A DNA stretch of 57,114 nt, taken from positions 4,482,911 to 4,540,024 of the forward strand of contig NZ_KN708638.1 in the NCBI RefSeq assembly GCF_000805335.1, given 5' to 3'. The position numbers and the translations under genes were made by a program. Positions 8,137 to 16,183 of this stretch are shown here, one piece after another. The notes beneath the pieces are model-generated. The model saw nothing but the letters and a program-made list of their open reading frames with translations, did not search any database and was not told where the DNA came from. The DNA is from Streptomyces sp. CT34. Its GTDB lineage: Bacteria > Actinomycetota > Actinomycetes > Streptomycetales > Streptomycetaceae. Position 1 is the first letter of the stretch; every line of letters starts with the position of its first letter.

Positions 8137-9767
8137 AGACTCGTGCACAGGCTCGTACGCGGACTTCTGAGGTACTCGTGGTGGGCGGCGGACTGGTCGG
8201 CCTCACCACCGCGTTGGTGCTGCGCCACCACGGGGTGGCGGTGACGGTGGTGGAGAAGCGGTCGACCACCTCGCCGCAGCCCAAGGCCCGCCGCTTCCAC
8301 ATGCGCAGCATGGAGATCTTCCGGGAACTCGGACTGGCCGAGCTGGTCCACCACGCGGCACGCGATCTCGCCGGCCACGACCGCATGGCCGCGGGACGGA
8401 CACTCGCCGAGGCCGAGCAACTGCCGCCGTGGCAACCGGCGGGCCCGAACGGGGGCGTCGTCGACGTCAGTCCGGAGGGCGCCTGCCTGATCGCCCAGGA
8501 CGTACTGGAACCGGTACTGCGCGAGGCCGCGGCCGAGGCCGGGGCCTCGGTGCGCTTCGACACCGAGCTGGTCGCCTTCGAGCAGCACGACGACGAGGTG
8601 GCCGCCGACCTTCTCGACCGCGGCAACGGGGACCGCTCGCGACTGCGGGCACGCTACGTGGTCGCCGCCGACGGCGCCCGCAGCCCCATACGCCAGGCAC
8701 TGGGCATCGCCCGCTCGGGCCGCGGGCCCATAGGCGACCCGAGCGTGAACGTCTACTTCCACGCCGACCTCGGCGAGGTCGTCCGCGGCCGGGAGTTCAA
8801 CCTCTGCCAGATCGAGCACCCCGACGCGCCCGGCGCACTGGCATCGGTCGACGGCCGGCGCCGCTGGGTGTTCATGGGCAGCGGCAACGCCACCGACCGG
8901 GACTGGCCCGCCGTGCTCCGCGCCGCCCTCGGCGTGCCCGCCCCGGACCTCGAAGTCCGCAGCGTCCTGCCGTGGCAGGCCGAAATGCTCGTCGCCGACC
9001 GCTACACCGCCGGCCGCGTCCACCTGGCCGGCGACGCCGCACACGTCATGCCGCCCTTCGCCGCCAGCGGTGCCAACACCGGAATCGCCGACGCACACAA
9101 CCTCGGATGGAAACTCGCCGCGGTCCTCCGCGGCCACGCGGCACCGGCGCTGCTGGACAGCTACGACGCGGAACGCCGCCCGGCCGGCTGGTTCACCGCC
9201 GACCAGTCAAGTCGCCGCACTCTGAACCTCCGTGACTGGGCGTCGGCTCCCGACCCCGCACTCGCCCACCCCTACGTGCTGACCGTGGGCGGATTCCAGT
9301 ACACACACGGGGCCCTCTTCAGCGCCCCCGAGCAGACCAACGACCCCGAACCCATCACCGAGTTCAGCCCCGCCGGCCGCGTCGGCACCCGCATACCCCA
9401 CCGCTGGCTCGACCGAGCCCGCACCCGGTCGACACTCGACCTCGCCGGACCCGGCTGGGCCCTGCTGACCGGCAACCGCAGCCCGCAACCGCACCCCAAG
9501 CCCGGAAATCCCGGGCATCCCGGCCACCCCGGCCTCACCGTGCACCGCCACGACGTGGACTTCCTGCCCGCCGGACAGTCCCTGCTCATCAGGCCGGACC
9601 AGATCATCGCCTGGCGGGGCACGGACCCCGCCGCGGCCACCGAGGCGCTCACCGCCCTGCTGAACGGCCGGAGCAACGCACCCGAGCAGCTCGCCGGAAC
9701 CCAGGCCCATGCGTTCGGCCACCCGTTCGCATCCCGGGCCAGGGAGGAAGAGCCGTGCGCCGAGTAA
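8118..9767 (+). CDS. FAD-dependent aromatic monooxygenase (PHBH/RdmE-type)
   Basis: A 549-residue class A flavoprotein hydroxylase. The Rossmann GxGxxG is in 'VVGGGLVGLTTALVL' (about residues 20-34), followed by 'VVEKR'. The DG motif is 'VAADGARSPIRQALGI' and the FAD-ribityl motif is 'LAGDAAHVMPPFAASGANTGIADAHNLGWKLA'. A C-terminal thioredoxin-like region holds 'GWALLTG' and 'LLIRPDQIIAWRG'. Family members hydroxylate polyketide aromatics, phenols or antibiotics such as rifampicin with NAD(P)H and O2. The ATG has no Shine-Dalgarno and lies inside the operator palindrome, so translation is probably leaderless. It is regulated by the divergent TetR protein. The substrate is unknown; no polyketide genes are nearby. 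Confidence 0.9.
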   Translation: MSGQRTQTRAQARTRTSEVLVVGGGLVGLTTALVLRHHGVAVTVVEKRSTTSPQPKARRFHMRSMEIFRELGLAELVHHAARDLAGHDRMAAGRTLAEAEQLPPWQPAGPNGGVVDVSPEGACLIAQDVLEPVLREAAAEAGASVRFDTELVAFEQHDDEVAADLLDRGNGDRSRLRARYVVAADGARSPIRQALGIARSGRGPIGDPSVNVYFHADLGEVVRGREFNLCQIEHPDAPGALASVDGRRRWVFMGSGNATDRDWPAVLRAALGVPAPDLEVRSVLPWQAEMLVADRYTAGRVHLAGDAAHVMPPFAASGANTGIADAHNLGWKLAAVLRGHAAPALLDSYDAERRPAGWFTADQSSRRTLNLRDWASAPDPALAHPYVLTVGGFQYTHGALFSAPEQTNDPEPITEFSPAGRVGTRIPHRWLDRARTRSTLDLAGPGWALLTGNRSPQPHPKPGNPGHPGHPGLTVHRHDVDFLPAGQSLLIRPDQIIAWRGTDPAAATEALTALLNGRSNAPEQLAGTQAHAFGHPFASRAREEEPCAE

Positions 9768-9844
9768 CTCAGCCAGAGGGGAGGCGGCCAGGCGCTCTAT
9801 GACGGAGGCGGGGCCCTTACCCGTTCCCGTGCCCCGAGGCGGGT

Positions 9845-9862
9845 CTCTGCCTGTTGGTAGAG
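9845..9862 (+). promoter_or_regulatory. 18-bp motif upstream of the kinase gene (copy 1 of 3)
   Basis: CTCTGCCTGTTGGTAGAG matches 16 of 18 positions of the motif at 12392-12409 and its inverted copy at 12367-12384. Its centre lies about 66 bp before the putative transcription start of the kinase gene, a typical activator position. It is a candidate binding site for the response regulator at 11627. Confidence 0.6.
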
Positions 9863-9906
9863 GCGGGTCGTCCGTAAGGTGCAGGGGATCCCCGTACGAA
9901 GCCGCC

Positions 9907-9912
9907 GATAAT
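9907..9912 (+). promoter_or_regulatory. -10 hexamer GATAAT for a leaderless kinase transcript
   Basis: GATAAT ends 7 bp before the ATG at 9920. No Shine-Dalgarno precedes the ATG, so transcription probably starts at or next to the start codon. Confidence 0.5.
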
Positions 9913-9919
9913 CGACGGC

Positions 9920-11599
9920 ATGTCGTCCAGCGCATCACCAGCTGCCGAGAACCGCCTGGCCCGCGGTCCCTTCGCGGGGCCCGATGAGCGGGGGTGGCAG
10001 TCGTGGCGGGCTGGGGGTGAGGCGGTTCTGGCCGCGGTGGTGGTGCTGCTCACCTACCTGGGCGAGTCGTGGATCGAGGCCAGGCTGGCGGGTCGGGTGC
10101 CGGCTCTGGCGGTCGTCGGCATCGCGTTGGTGGTGGTGCGGCGCCGTTTTCCGGTGGTCGGTGTGGTCGGGCTTGCGGCGCTGATGGGGGTGGCGCCCGC
10201 GGCGGCGTTGCTGACCGCGGTGGCGGCCTACACCGCGGCCCGCCAGCGGGAGACGCCGCGGCGGCGGGTGGGGCTGCTGCTCGGGGCGGCCGGGGGGGCG
10301 ATGGTGGCGTGTGCGGTGTCCGCGCCGGTGCTGGGGGTGGGCAGTTGGGTGTTCGGTCTGGCGCTGGGTGCGGTGCTCGCGGTGACCACGGTCGTGTTGC
10401 CCGGCCTGGTGGGTACCGCCGCGGGGCAGCAGGACCGGCTGTTGCGGGCGTTGCGGGAGCGTACGGCCGCCGCGGAGGAGGCGCGGCGACTGGCGGACAG
10501 CGAGGCGCGGGTGCGCGAGCGGTCGCGGATCGCCGCGGAGATGCACGATCTGGTCGGGCACCGGCTGAGCGTGGTCTCGCTGTACTCGGACGGGCTGGAG
10601 CTGGCGCTGCGCAAGGAGGCGCCCGGGCTGCGGGACGAGGCCGTCGTGGTGGGCCGTGCCGCCCGTGAGGCGATGCGGGAGTTGCGGGAGGTGCTGGGGG
10701 TCCTGGGCCCGGTGGGGCGGGACAGCGGAGCCGACGCGCTGACGGATGCGACGGGTACGCGTGAGGACGTCGAGGCGCTGGTCGAGGAGTCGCGCCGCGG
10801 CGGCATCCCCGTCGAGTTCTGCTGGGAGGGGCCCGATCTCGATGGGCGGCCGGCCAGGGTGCGGCGGGCGGTGCACCGGGTGGTGCGCGAGGCGCTGACC
10901 AATGTCCACCGGTACGCGGTCGGAGCCCATGTGACCGTTTCCGTCCGCCACGCAGGTGAGCGGGTGGAGGTGCGGGTGCGCAACGGTGTGCCGCCCGTGG
11001 CGACCGCCGCGGTGACCGGGCTGGGCACCGGGCGGGGGCTGATCGGGCTGCGGGAGCGGGTGGCGCTGCTCGGCGGTGAGCTGGAGGCGGGGCGGACGCC
11101 TGGTGGCGGCTTCGCCGTGACCGCCGGCATCCCCGCCGAGCCCGCGCCCGGTGCGGAGCCCCCGGCGGCCGGGCCGTATGAGGAGGCGCCGGGCGCTGCG
11201 GTCGGGGAGTCCGGCCGCGGGCTGACCGCCTTCCAGCGGCGCCTGGGCGGTGCCGTCGTCGGGCTGGTCGGCCTGGCGGGGGTGGGCGTGATGATGCTGT
11301 TCGGGCTCGTTCTGGTACGCGGTGCACAGCTCGGTGCCCAGTATCGGAGCAACGAAAAGCCACGGGTGGGGATGGAACGGGAGCGGGTGGAGCGGGCCGT
11401 GGCCTTCGACTCCGGTACGGTGCGCGCGGCCGCCGCCGGGCGTGAGCCGGCGCGGCCGGCCTCCGCCACGGACTGCCTGTATCCGTACGTGGACGGCGAG
11501 CCCAGTGCCGGGCGGCTGGAGATCGTCCGCTACTGCTTCCGGGCCGACACGCTGATCGCGATCGACCGGTTCACCGTTCCGATGGTCACGGAGAAGTGA
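9920..11599 (+). CDS. Two-component sensor histidine kinase (NarL/DesK family, HisKA_3) with an extra C-terminal membrane-anchored domain
   Basis: A 559-residue sensor kinase. About five transmembrane segments fill residues 33-165, then a coiled-coil dimerisation helix, the HisKA_3 motif 'AEMHDLVGHRLS' with phospho-acceptor His209, the N-box 'REALTNVHRYA' and the G-box 'GTGRGLIGLRERV'. Unlike usual members, the chain continues past the ATPase domain (about residue 400). A linker leads to a further hydrophobic segment (about 438-465) and a roughly 95-residue tail with two cysteines, expected outside the membrane. The gene is followed after 27 bp by its response regulator and then by ABC transporter genes, a layout used for sensing and expelling antimicrobials or cell-envelope damage. 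The signal is unknown. Confidence 0.9.
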   Translation: MSSSASPAAENRLARGPFAGPDERGWQSWRAGGEAVLAAVVVLLTYLGESWIEARLAGRVPALAVVGIALVVVRRRFPVVGVVGLAALMGVAPAAALLTAVAAYTAARQRETPRRRVGLLLGAAGGAMVACAVSAPVLGVGSWVFGLALGAVLAVTTVVLPGLVGTAAGQQDRLLRALRERTAAAEEARRLADSEARVRERSRIAAEMHDLVGHRLSVVSLYSDGLELALRKEAPGLRDEAVVVGRAAREAMRELREVLGVLGPVGRDSGADALTDATGTREDVEALVEESRRGGIPVEFCWEGPDLDGRPARVRRAVHRVVREALTNVHRYAVGAHVTVSVRHAGERVEVRVRNGVPPVATAAVTGLGTGRGLIGLRERVALLGGELEAGRTPGGGFAVTAGIPAEPAPGAEPPAAGPYEEAPGAAVGESGRGLTAFQRRLGGAVVGLVGLAGVGVMMLFGLVLVRGAQLGAQYRSNEKPRVGMERERVERAVAFDSGTVRAAAAGREPARPASATDCLYPYVDGEPSAGRLEIVRYCFRADTLIAIDRFTVPMVTEK

Positions 11600-11626
11600 C
11601 CGAACCGCCGCAGGGGAGAAGGACAC

Positions 11627-12319
11627 ATGACCGACCAGGCCAACTCCGCGGGCTCCGGGGCGGGTTCCGCGATCCGGGTGCTGCTCGCCGATGACGAGGA
11701 GATGATCCGGCACGGCATCCGGCTGATCCTCCGGCACACCGACGGCATCGACGTGGTGGGCGAGGCGGTCAACGGTGCCGAGACGGTCCGGCTGGCCGCC
11801 GAGCACCGGCCCGATGTGGTGCTCCTCGACATCCGTATGCCCGTCCTCGACGGGTTGGCGGCCATCGAACCGCTGATCGCGCTCGATCCCAGGCCGCAGG
11901 TCGTCATGCTCACCACCTTCGGCGACGAGGAGAACGTCACCCGGGCCCTGCGGGCGGGTGCCACCGGATTCCTGCTGAAGGACGAGGGTTCGCAGGAGCT
12001 GATCCGCGCGGTGCGGGCGGCGGCCGCGGGGGATGCCGTGCTCTCGCCCGGTGTCACCGGGATGGTGATCCGGCGGATGCTGAGCGGCGGCGGGGCCGGG
12101 GCCGCTGCTCCGGAGAGCCGGGTTGTGGGGCTGACCGGCCGGGAGCGGGAGGTGCTGGTCATGCTGGGCGAGGGGCTGTCGAATCCGGAGATCGGCAGGC
12201 GGCTCGGTATCGGTGTCGGGACGGTCAAGAGCCACGTCCGGTCGATCCTGGAGAAGACGGGGTGTGGCGGCCGGGTGCAGGCGGGAATGCTGGCGCATCA
12301 GGCCGGGCTCATGGGCTGA
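11627..12319 (+). CDS. NarL/LuxR family response regulator
   Basis: A 230-residue partner of the upstream kinase. The receiver domain has the acidic pair 'ADDEE' near residue 21, phospho-acceptor Asp68 in 'VVLLDIRMPVLDG', Thr in 'VVMLTTFGDEE' and Lys in 'GFLLKDEGSQEL'. The C-terminal LuxR HTH is 'LTGREREVLVMLGEGLSNPEIGRRLGI' followed by 'GTVKSHVRSILEK'. A good Shine-Dalgarno (GGGGAGAAGG) precedes the ATG. It probably binds the 18-bp motif found before the kinase gene and, as an inverted pair, before the ABC transporter genes. Confidence 0.93.
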   Translation: MTDQANSAGSGAGSAIRVLLADDEEMIRHGIRLILRHTDGIDVVGEAVNGAETVRLAAEHRPDVVLLDIRMPVLDGLAAIEPLIALDPRPQVVMLTTFGDEENVTRALRAGATGFLLKDEGSQELIRAVRAAAAGDAVLSPGVTGMVIRRMLSGGGAGAAAPESRVVGLTGREREVLVMLGEGLSNPEIGRRLGIGVGTVKSHVRSILEKTGCGGRVQAGMLAHQAGLMG

Positions 12320-12350
12320 AGCACCGGCCGGGCTCATGGGCTGAAGCACC
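12301..12350 (+). repeat. Perfect 25-bp tandem duplication across the response-regulator stop codon
   Basis: Positions 12301-12325 and 12326-12350 are identical (GGCCGGGCTCATGGGCTGAA plus GCACC). The first copy carries the regulator's TGA stop at 12317-12319, so the second copy is non-coding. A recent slippage or duplication event is the simplest explanation. Confidence 0.85.
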
Positions 12351-12366
12351 GGGCCGGGGCCGCCTG

Positions 12367-12409
12367 CTCTGCCAACAGACAGAGCAGGCGGCTCTGTCTG
12401 TTGGCAGAG
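12367..12409. promoter_or_regulatory. 19-bp-arm perfect inverted repeat (motif copies 2 and 3) before the ABC genes
   Basis: The left arm is 12367-12385, the spacer AGGCG and the right arm 12391-12409; the arms are exact reverse complements. Each arm contains the 18-bp motif also present at 9845-9862. It could be a double response-regulator site activating the ABC genes, or a terminator hairpin after the regulator gene (there is no T-run). A consensus -35 TTGACA lies at 12455-12460, but no good -10 sits at the right spacing. Confidence 0.65.
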
Positions 12410-12549
12410 GGGCCGTGGTCCGCGAGGGCGAGGCAGCGGCGGCCGTCTGCCCTGTTGACAGGCGGCGTATTCACGACCTCAGGGCGACGGATTCGGGTGG
12501 GTGCCGCGGCCACGATGGTCGGGAGTTCGCACCCCTTCCAGGAGCACCT

Positions 12550-13329
12550 ATGCCGCAGCATGCCACGGCCGCCACCGGCCTCCGCGCCCCGTCCGTTGCC
12601 GCCCGCGCGACGGGGCTGACCAAGGTCTACGGCGAGGGCGAGACCCGCGTCATCGCCCTGGATACGGTGACGGTGGAGTTCGGGCGGGGCCGGTTCACCG
12701 CGATCATGGGCCCGTCCGGTTCGGGCAAGTCGACGCTGATGCACTGCATGGCGGGGCTCGACGCCATCTCCGGCGGGTCCGCTCGGATCGGTGACACCGA
12801 GCTGTCCGGGCTGAAGGACCGTCAACTCACCAGGCTCCGGCGGGAGAAGATCGGCTTCGTCTTCCAGTCGTTCAACCTGCTGCCCACGCTGGACGCCCTG
12901 GAGAACATCACGCTGCCGCTCGATATCGCCGGCCGCAAGCCCGACCAGGAGTGGCTGGAGCTGATCGTGGGGACGGTCGGTCTGGCCGGGCGGTTGCGGC
13001 ACCGTCCGTCGCAGCTGTCCGGTGGCCAGCAGCAGAGGGTTGCCGTGGCCCGTGCGCTGGCCGGGCGTCCGGAGATCGTCTTCGCGGACGAGCCGACCGG
13101 CAACCTCGACTCCCGGTCCGGCGCGGAGGTCCTGGGCTTTCTGCGGGATTCCGTCAGGGAGTTGGGGCAGACGGTGGTGATGGTCACCCACGATCCGGTG
13201 GCCGCCTCCTACGCGGACCGGGTGGTCTTCCTCGCCGACGGACGCGTCACCGACGAACTGTCCGACCCCACCCCCGAGACCGTGCTGGACCGGATGCGGC
13301 TCTTCGACGCCCAGGGGCGGACGAGCTGA
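12550..13329 (+). CDS. ABC transporter ATP-binding protein (MacB/LolD type)
   Basis: A 259-residue ATPase that pairs with the FtsX-type permease downstream. Walker A is 'GPSGSGKST' (about residues 56-64), the Q-loop is in 'FVFQSFNLLPTL', the signature is 'LSGGQQQRVAVARAL', Walker B is 'IVFADEPTGNLDS' and the switch His is in 'MVTHDP'. This subfamily powers mechanotransmission or the export of peptides and antimicrobials rather than classic import. The start is ATG 12550 with AGGAG five bases upstream; an open frame extends further 5' but has no supporting signal. Only 84 bp separate it from the permease gene. Confidence 0.95.
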   Translation: MPQHATAATGLRAPSVAARATGLTKVYGEGETRVIALDTVTVEFGRGRFTAIMGPSGSGKSTLMHCMAGLDAISGGSARIGDTELSGLKDRQLTRLRREKIGFVFQSFNLLPTLDALENITLPLDIAGRKPDQEWLELIVGTVGLAGRLRHRPSQLSGGQQQRVAVARALAGRPEIVFADEPTGNLDSRSGAEVLGFLRDSVRELGQTVVMVTHDPVAASYADRVVFLADGRVTDELSDPTPETVLDRMRLFDAQGRTS

Positions 13330-13413
13330 CGCGGCCCGCAGCCGCTCACCGCCCCGTAGCCCGCAACCCGCACCCGCGCTCTGCCCCTCGCACCCAGGAC
13401 GGAACCGACCACC

Positions 13414-16014
13414 ATGCTGCGTACCGCCCTGCGCAACGTCCTTGCGCACAAAGCCCGATTGATCATGACCGCGCTCGCGGTCCTGCTCGGCGTCGCCTTC
13501 GTCGCTGGCACCCTCGTCTTCGCCGACACCACCGCGAACGCCTTCCGCAACGCCTCCGCCCAGAGCCTCAAGGGCGTGGCCGTCTCGGTGCGGGCGGATG
13601 AGGCCACCACCGCTCCCGACGTGGCTGTCCCCGATACGGCAGGCGGCAAGCCGACCACCGCCCTCGACACCGCGCTGGTGCGGAAGATCCGCCAACTGCC
13701 CGGCGTCGACTCGGTACGCCCCACCGTTCACGGCCAGGCCACCCTGGCCGGCAAGGACGGCCGGCCGGTCAACGCCGACACCAACGGGCAGAAGCTGGCC
13801 ACCAATTACCAGCCCGGCCGGGACGGCAATGACGGCCACTACCCGCTGAAGGAGGGCCGCGGCCCCACCGCCGAGGGCGAGTTGGCGCTGGACGCCAAGA
13901 CCGCCGCGAAGGCCGGCTACCGCATCGGCGACACCGTCCGCTTCGCCACCGACGGGCCCGCGCTGACCAAGAAGCTGGTCGGCATCGTCTCCACCGACGA
14001 CCCCCAGGTCACCGCCGGCGGCACCCTCACCCTCTTCGACACCCGGACCGCGCAGCAACTGTTCCACCATCCCGGCCAGTTCGACGAGATCACGGTCTCG
14101 GCCACCCCGGGGACCGACGAGCATGCGTTGACCGACCAGGTCCGGGCGCTGCTCCCCGGCAACGGAGCCAGGGCCATCAGCGGCGCCGAACTGGCCGCCG
14201 AGCAGTCCGCCCAGATAGCCAAGAACACCGGTTACCTGACCAAGACGCTGCTGGTCTTCGCCGGAGTCGCGCTGTTCGTCGGCGTGTTCCTCATCGCCAA
14301 CACCTTCACCATGCTGATCGCCCAGCGCAGCCGGGAGATCGCGCTGCTGCGGGCGGTGGGCGCCGCACGTCGCCAGGTCGTCCGCTCCGTCCTCATCGAG
14401 GCCGCCCTTCTCGGACTCGTCGCCTCCGCCGGCGGGTTCGTGCTCGGCCTGGGCATCGCCGCCGCCATGCGCCCACTGCTCAACACCACCGGTGCCGCGC
14501 TGCCCGACGGACCGCTGGTCATCACGCCCGCGGCCCCGCTGGCCTCGCTCGCGGTCGGCGTCGTCATCACCGTTCTGGCGGCCTGGCTGCCGTCCCGCAA
14601 GGCCGCGAAGATCGCCCCCGTGGCGGCGCTCAGCAGCGTCGACCAGGCACCGCCCGCCCGCGCCCTACGGGTCCGCAATGTGCTCGGCACGCTGCTCACC
14701 GGGGCCGGGGTGCTGGTGATGCTCTACGTCTCCACGCTCAAGGGCACCAAGGAGTCGAACCTGATGGCCGCGATGCTCGGCGGCGTACTGACCCTCGGCG
14801 GCGTGATTGTGCTGGCCCCGCTGCTCTCCCGCCCGGTGATCACGCTGGCCGGCAGGGTCACCACCCGCTTCTTCGGCGTCAACGGCAAGCTGGCCAGGCA
14901 GAACGCGCTGCGCAACCCGCGCCGCACCTCCGCCACCGCATCCGCCCTGATGATCGGGCTCGCCCTGATCACCGGCCTGACCGTCGGCGCCCACTCCGCC
15001 CAGCACGCCATGGCCAACGAGGCCACCGCGGGCCTGACCGCCGACTACAAGGTCAACTACAACACCACCCGGGGGCTCGACGCGGACGCCGTCGGCAAGA
15101 TCGCCCGGGTACCGGGGGTCGCCGCGGCCGCCCCCGTCACCACGGCGCAGTTCGGCACGCATGGCGAGCACGCCGTCATCACCGGCACCGACCCGGAGGC
15201 GTTCGGCAAGACCGCACGGCTCGACTTCCACGCCGGCTCGCTGCACGACATCGGCCCCGGCAGGATCGCGGTCTCCGACGACTTCGCAGGGAGAGCCGGG
15301 CTCCAGGTCGGCGCCACCCTCGACGCCACGATGGGCAGCGGCATGGACAGCGGCAGCGGCAAGGCCACGAAGCGGAAGCTGACCGTCGTCGGCATCTACG
15401 CAAAGACCCGCACCGTCGACGACGCCCTGGGCACGCGCGCCGACGTCCTCCCGTACTCCGTGACCAAGCAGTTCGACAACGTGCTGGTCAAGGCCGAGCC
15501 CGGCAAGGCCGCCGGCCTTGAACGCACGATGCGCGCCGCGCTCGGCGACAGCCCGCTGCTGAAGGTCCGTTCCCAGGAGCAGCTGATCAAGGACAACAAC
15601 GAGGAGGTCACCACGGTCCTCAGCATGATGTACGGGCTGCTCGGCATGGCCGTCGTCATCGCGATCCTCGGCGTCGTCAACACCCTGGCCATGTCGGTCT
15701 TCGAACGTACCCGCGAGATCGGGATGCTGCGCGCCATCGGTCTCGACCGCTCCGGCATCCGGCAGATGGTCCGGCTGGAGTCGGTGGTCATCTCACTGTT
15801 CGGCGCGGTCCTCGGGATCGGTACGGGCACCTTCCTGGCCTGGGCCGCGGGCGGCCTGACCACGACCTCGATGCACGACTACGAGACGGTCCTGCCGTGG
15901 GACAGGCTGGCCGTCTTCCTGCTCCTGGCCCTGATGATCGGCGTCCTGGCCGCCATCTGGCCGGCCCGCAGAGCCGCCCGCCTGAACATGCTGCGGTCGA
16001 TCCAGGCGAGTTGA
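13414..16014 (+). CDS. ABC transporter permease, FtsX/MacB family with two FtsX domains
   Basis: An 866-residue membrane protein that works with the ATPase at 12550. An N-terminal transmembrane helix ('ARLIMTALAVLLGVAFVAGTLVF' region) is followed by a first extracytoplasmic MacB-like periplasmic-core domain (residues about 50-260), three helices (first FtsX domain, about 270-410), a central pair of helices, a second extracytoplasmic domain (about 505-710) and a final three-helix FtsX domain (about 740-860). The motif 'REIALLRAVGA' and its second copy 'REIGMLRAIGL' mark the coupling loops. Next to a NarL-type two-component system, it most likely gives resistance to, or senses, an envelope-active compound. 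Confidence 0.93.
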   Translation: MLRTALRNVLAHKARLIMTALAVLLGVAFVAGTLVFADTTANAFRNASAQSLKGVAVSVRADEATTAPDVAVPDTAGGKPTTALDTALVRKIRQLPGVDSVRPTVHGQATLAGKDGRPVNADTNGQKLATNYQPGRDGNDGHYPLKEGRGPTAEGELALDAKTAAKAGYRIGDTVRFATDGPALTKKLVGIVSTDDPQVTAGGTLTLFDTRTAQQLFHHPGQFDEITVSATPGTDEHALTDQVRALLPGNGARAISGAELAAEQSAQIAKNTGYLTKTLLVFAGVALFVGVFLIANTFTMLIAQRSREIALLRAVGAARRQVVRSVLIEAALLGLVASAGGFVLGLGIAAAMRPLLNTTGAALPDGPLVITPAAPLASLAVGVVITVLAAWLPSRKAAKIAPVAALSSVDQAPPARALRVRNVLGTLLTGAGVLVMLYVSTLKGTKESNLMAAMLGGVLTLGGVIVLAPLLSRPVITLAGRVTTRFFGVNGKLARQNALRNPRRTSATASALMIGLALITGLTVGAHSAQHAMANEATAGLTADYKVNYNTTRGLDADAVGKIARVPGVAAAAPVTTAQFGTHGEHAVITGTDPEAFGKTARLDFHAGSLHDIGPGRIAVSDDFAGRAGLQVGATLDATMGSGMDSGSGKATKRKLTVVGIYAKTRTVDDALGTRADVLPYSVTKQFDNVLVKAEPGKAAGLERTMRAALGDSPLLKVRSQEQLIKDNNEEVTTVLSMMYGLLGMAVVIAILGVVNTLAMSVFERTREIGMLRAIGLDRSGIRQMVRLESVVISLFGAVLGIGTGTFLAWAAGGLTTTSMHDYETVLPWDRLAVFLLLALMIGVLAAIWPARRAARLNMLRSIQAS

Positions 16015-16183
16015 GCCCTTCAGTCCAGGGGAGCCACCCCGCCTGCGCGTCCGGCGGCGCGTGACCAGCCCCCTGAACAAGCCCTCGCACGCCCTCACAA
16101 GCCCTCTGAAGAGCGGCGCGGCCGACAGGCGGCCGACGCCCGAGAAGTTCCCAGCAAGTTCCCGACAAGTCAAGGAGATTCGC

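Noticed and set aside
12455..12460. TTGACA as the -35 of a promoter for the ABC genes
   Set aside because: The position 17-18 bp downstream has no acceptable -10, so on its own it is not supported.
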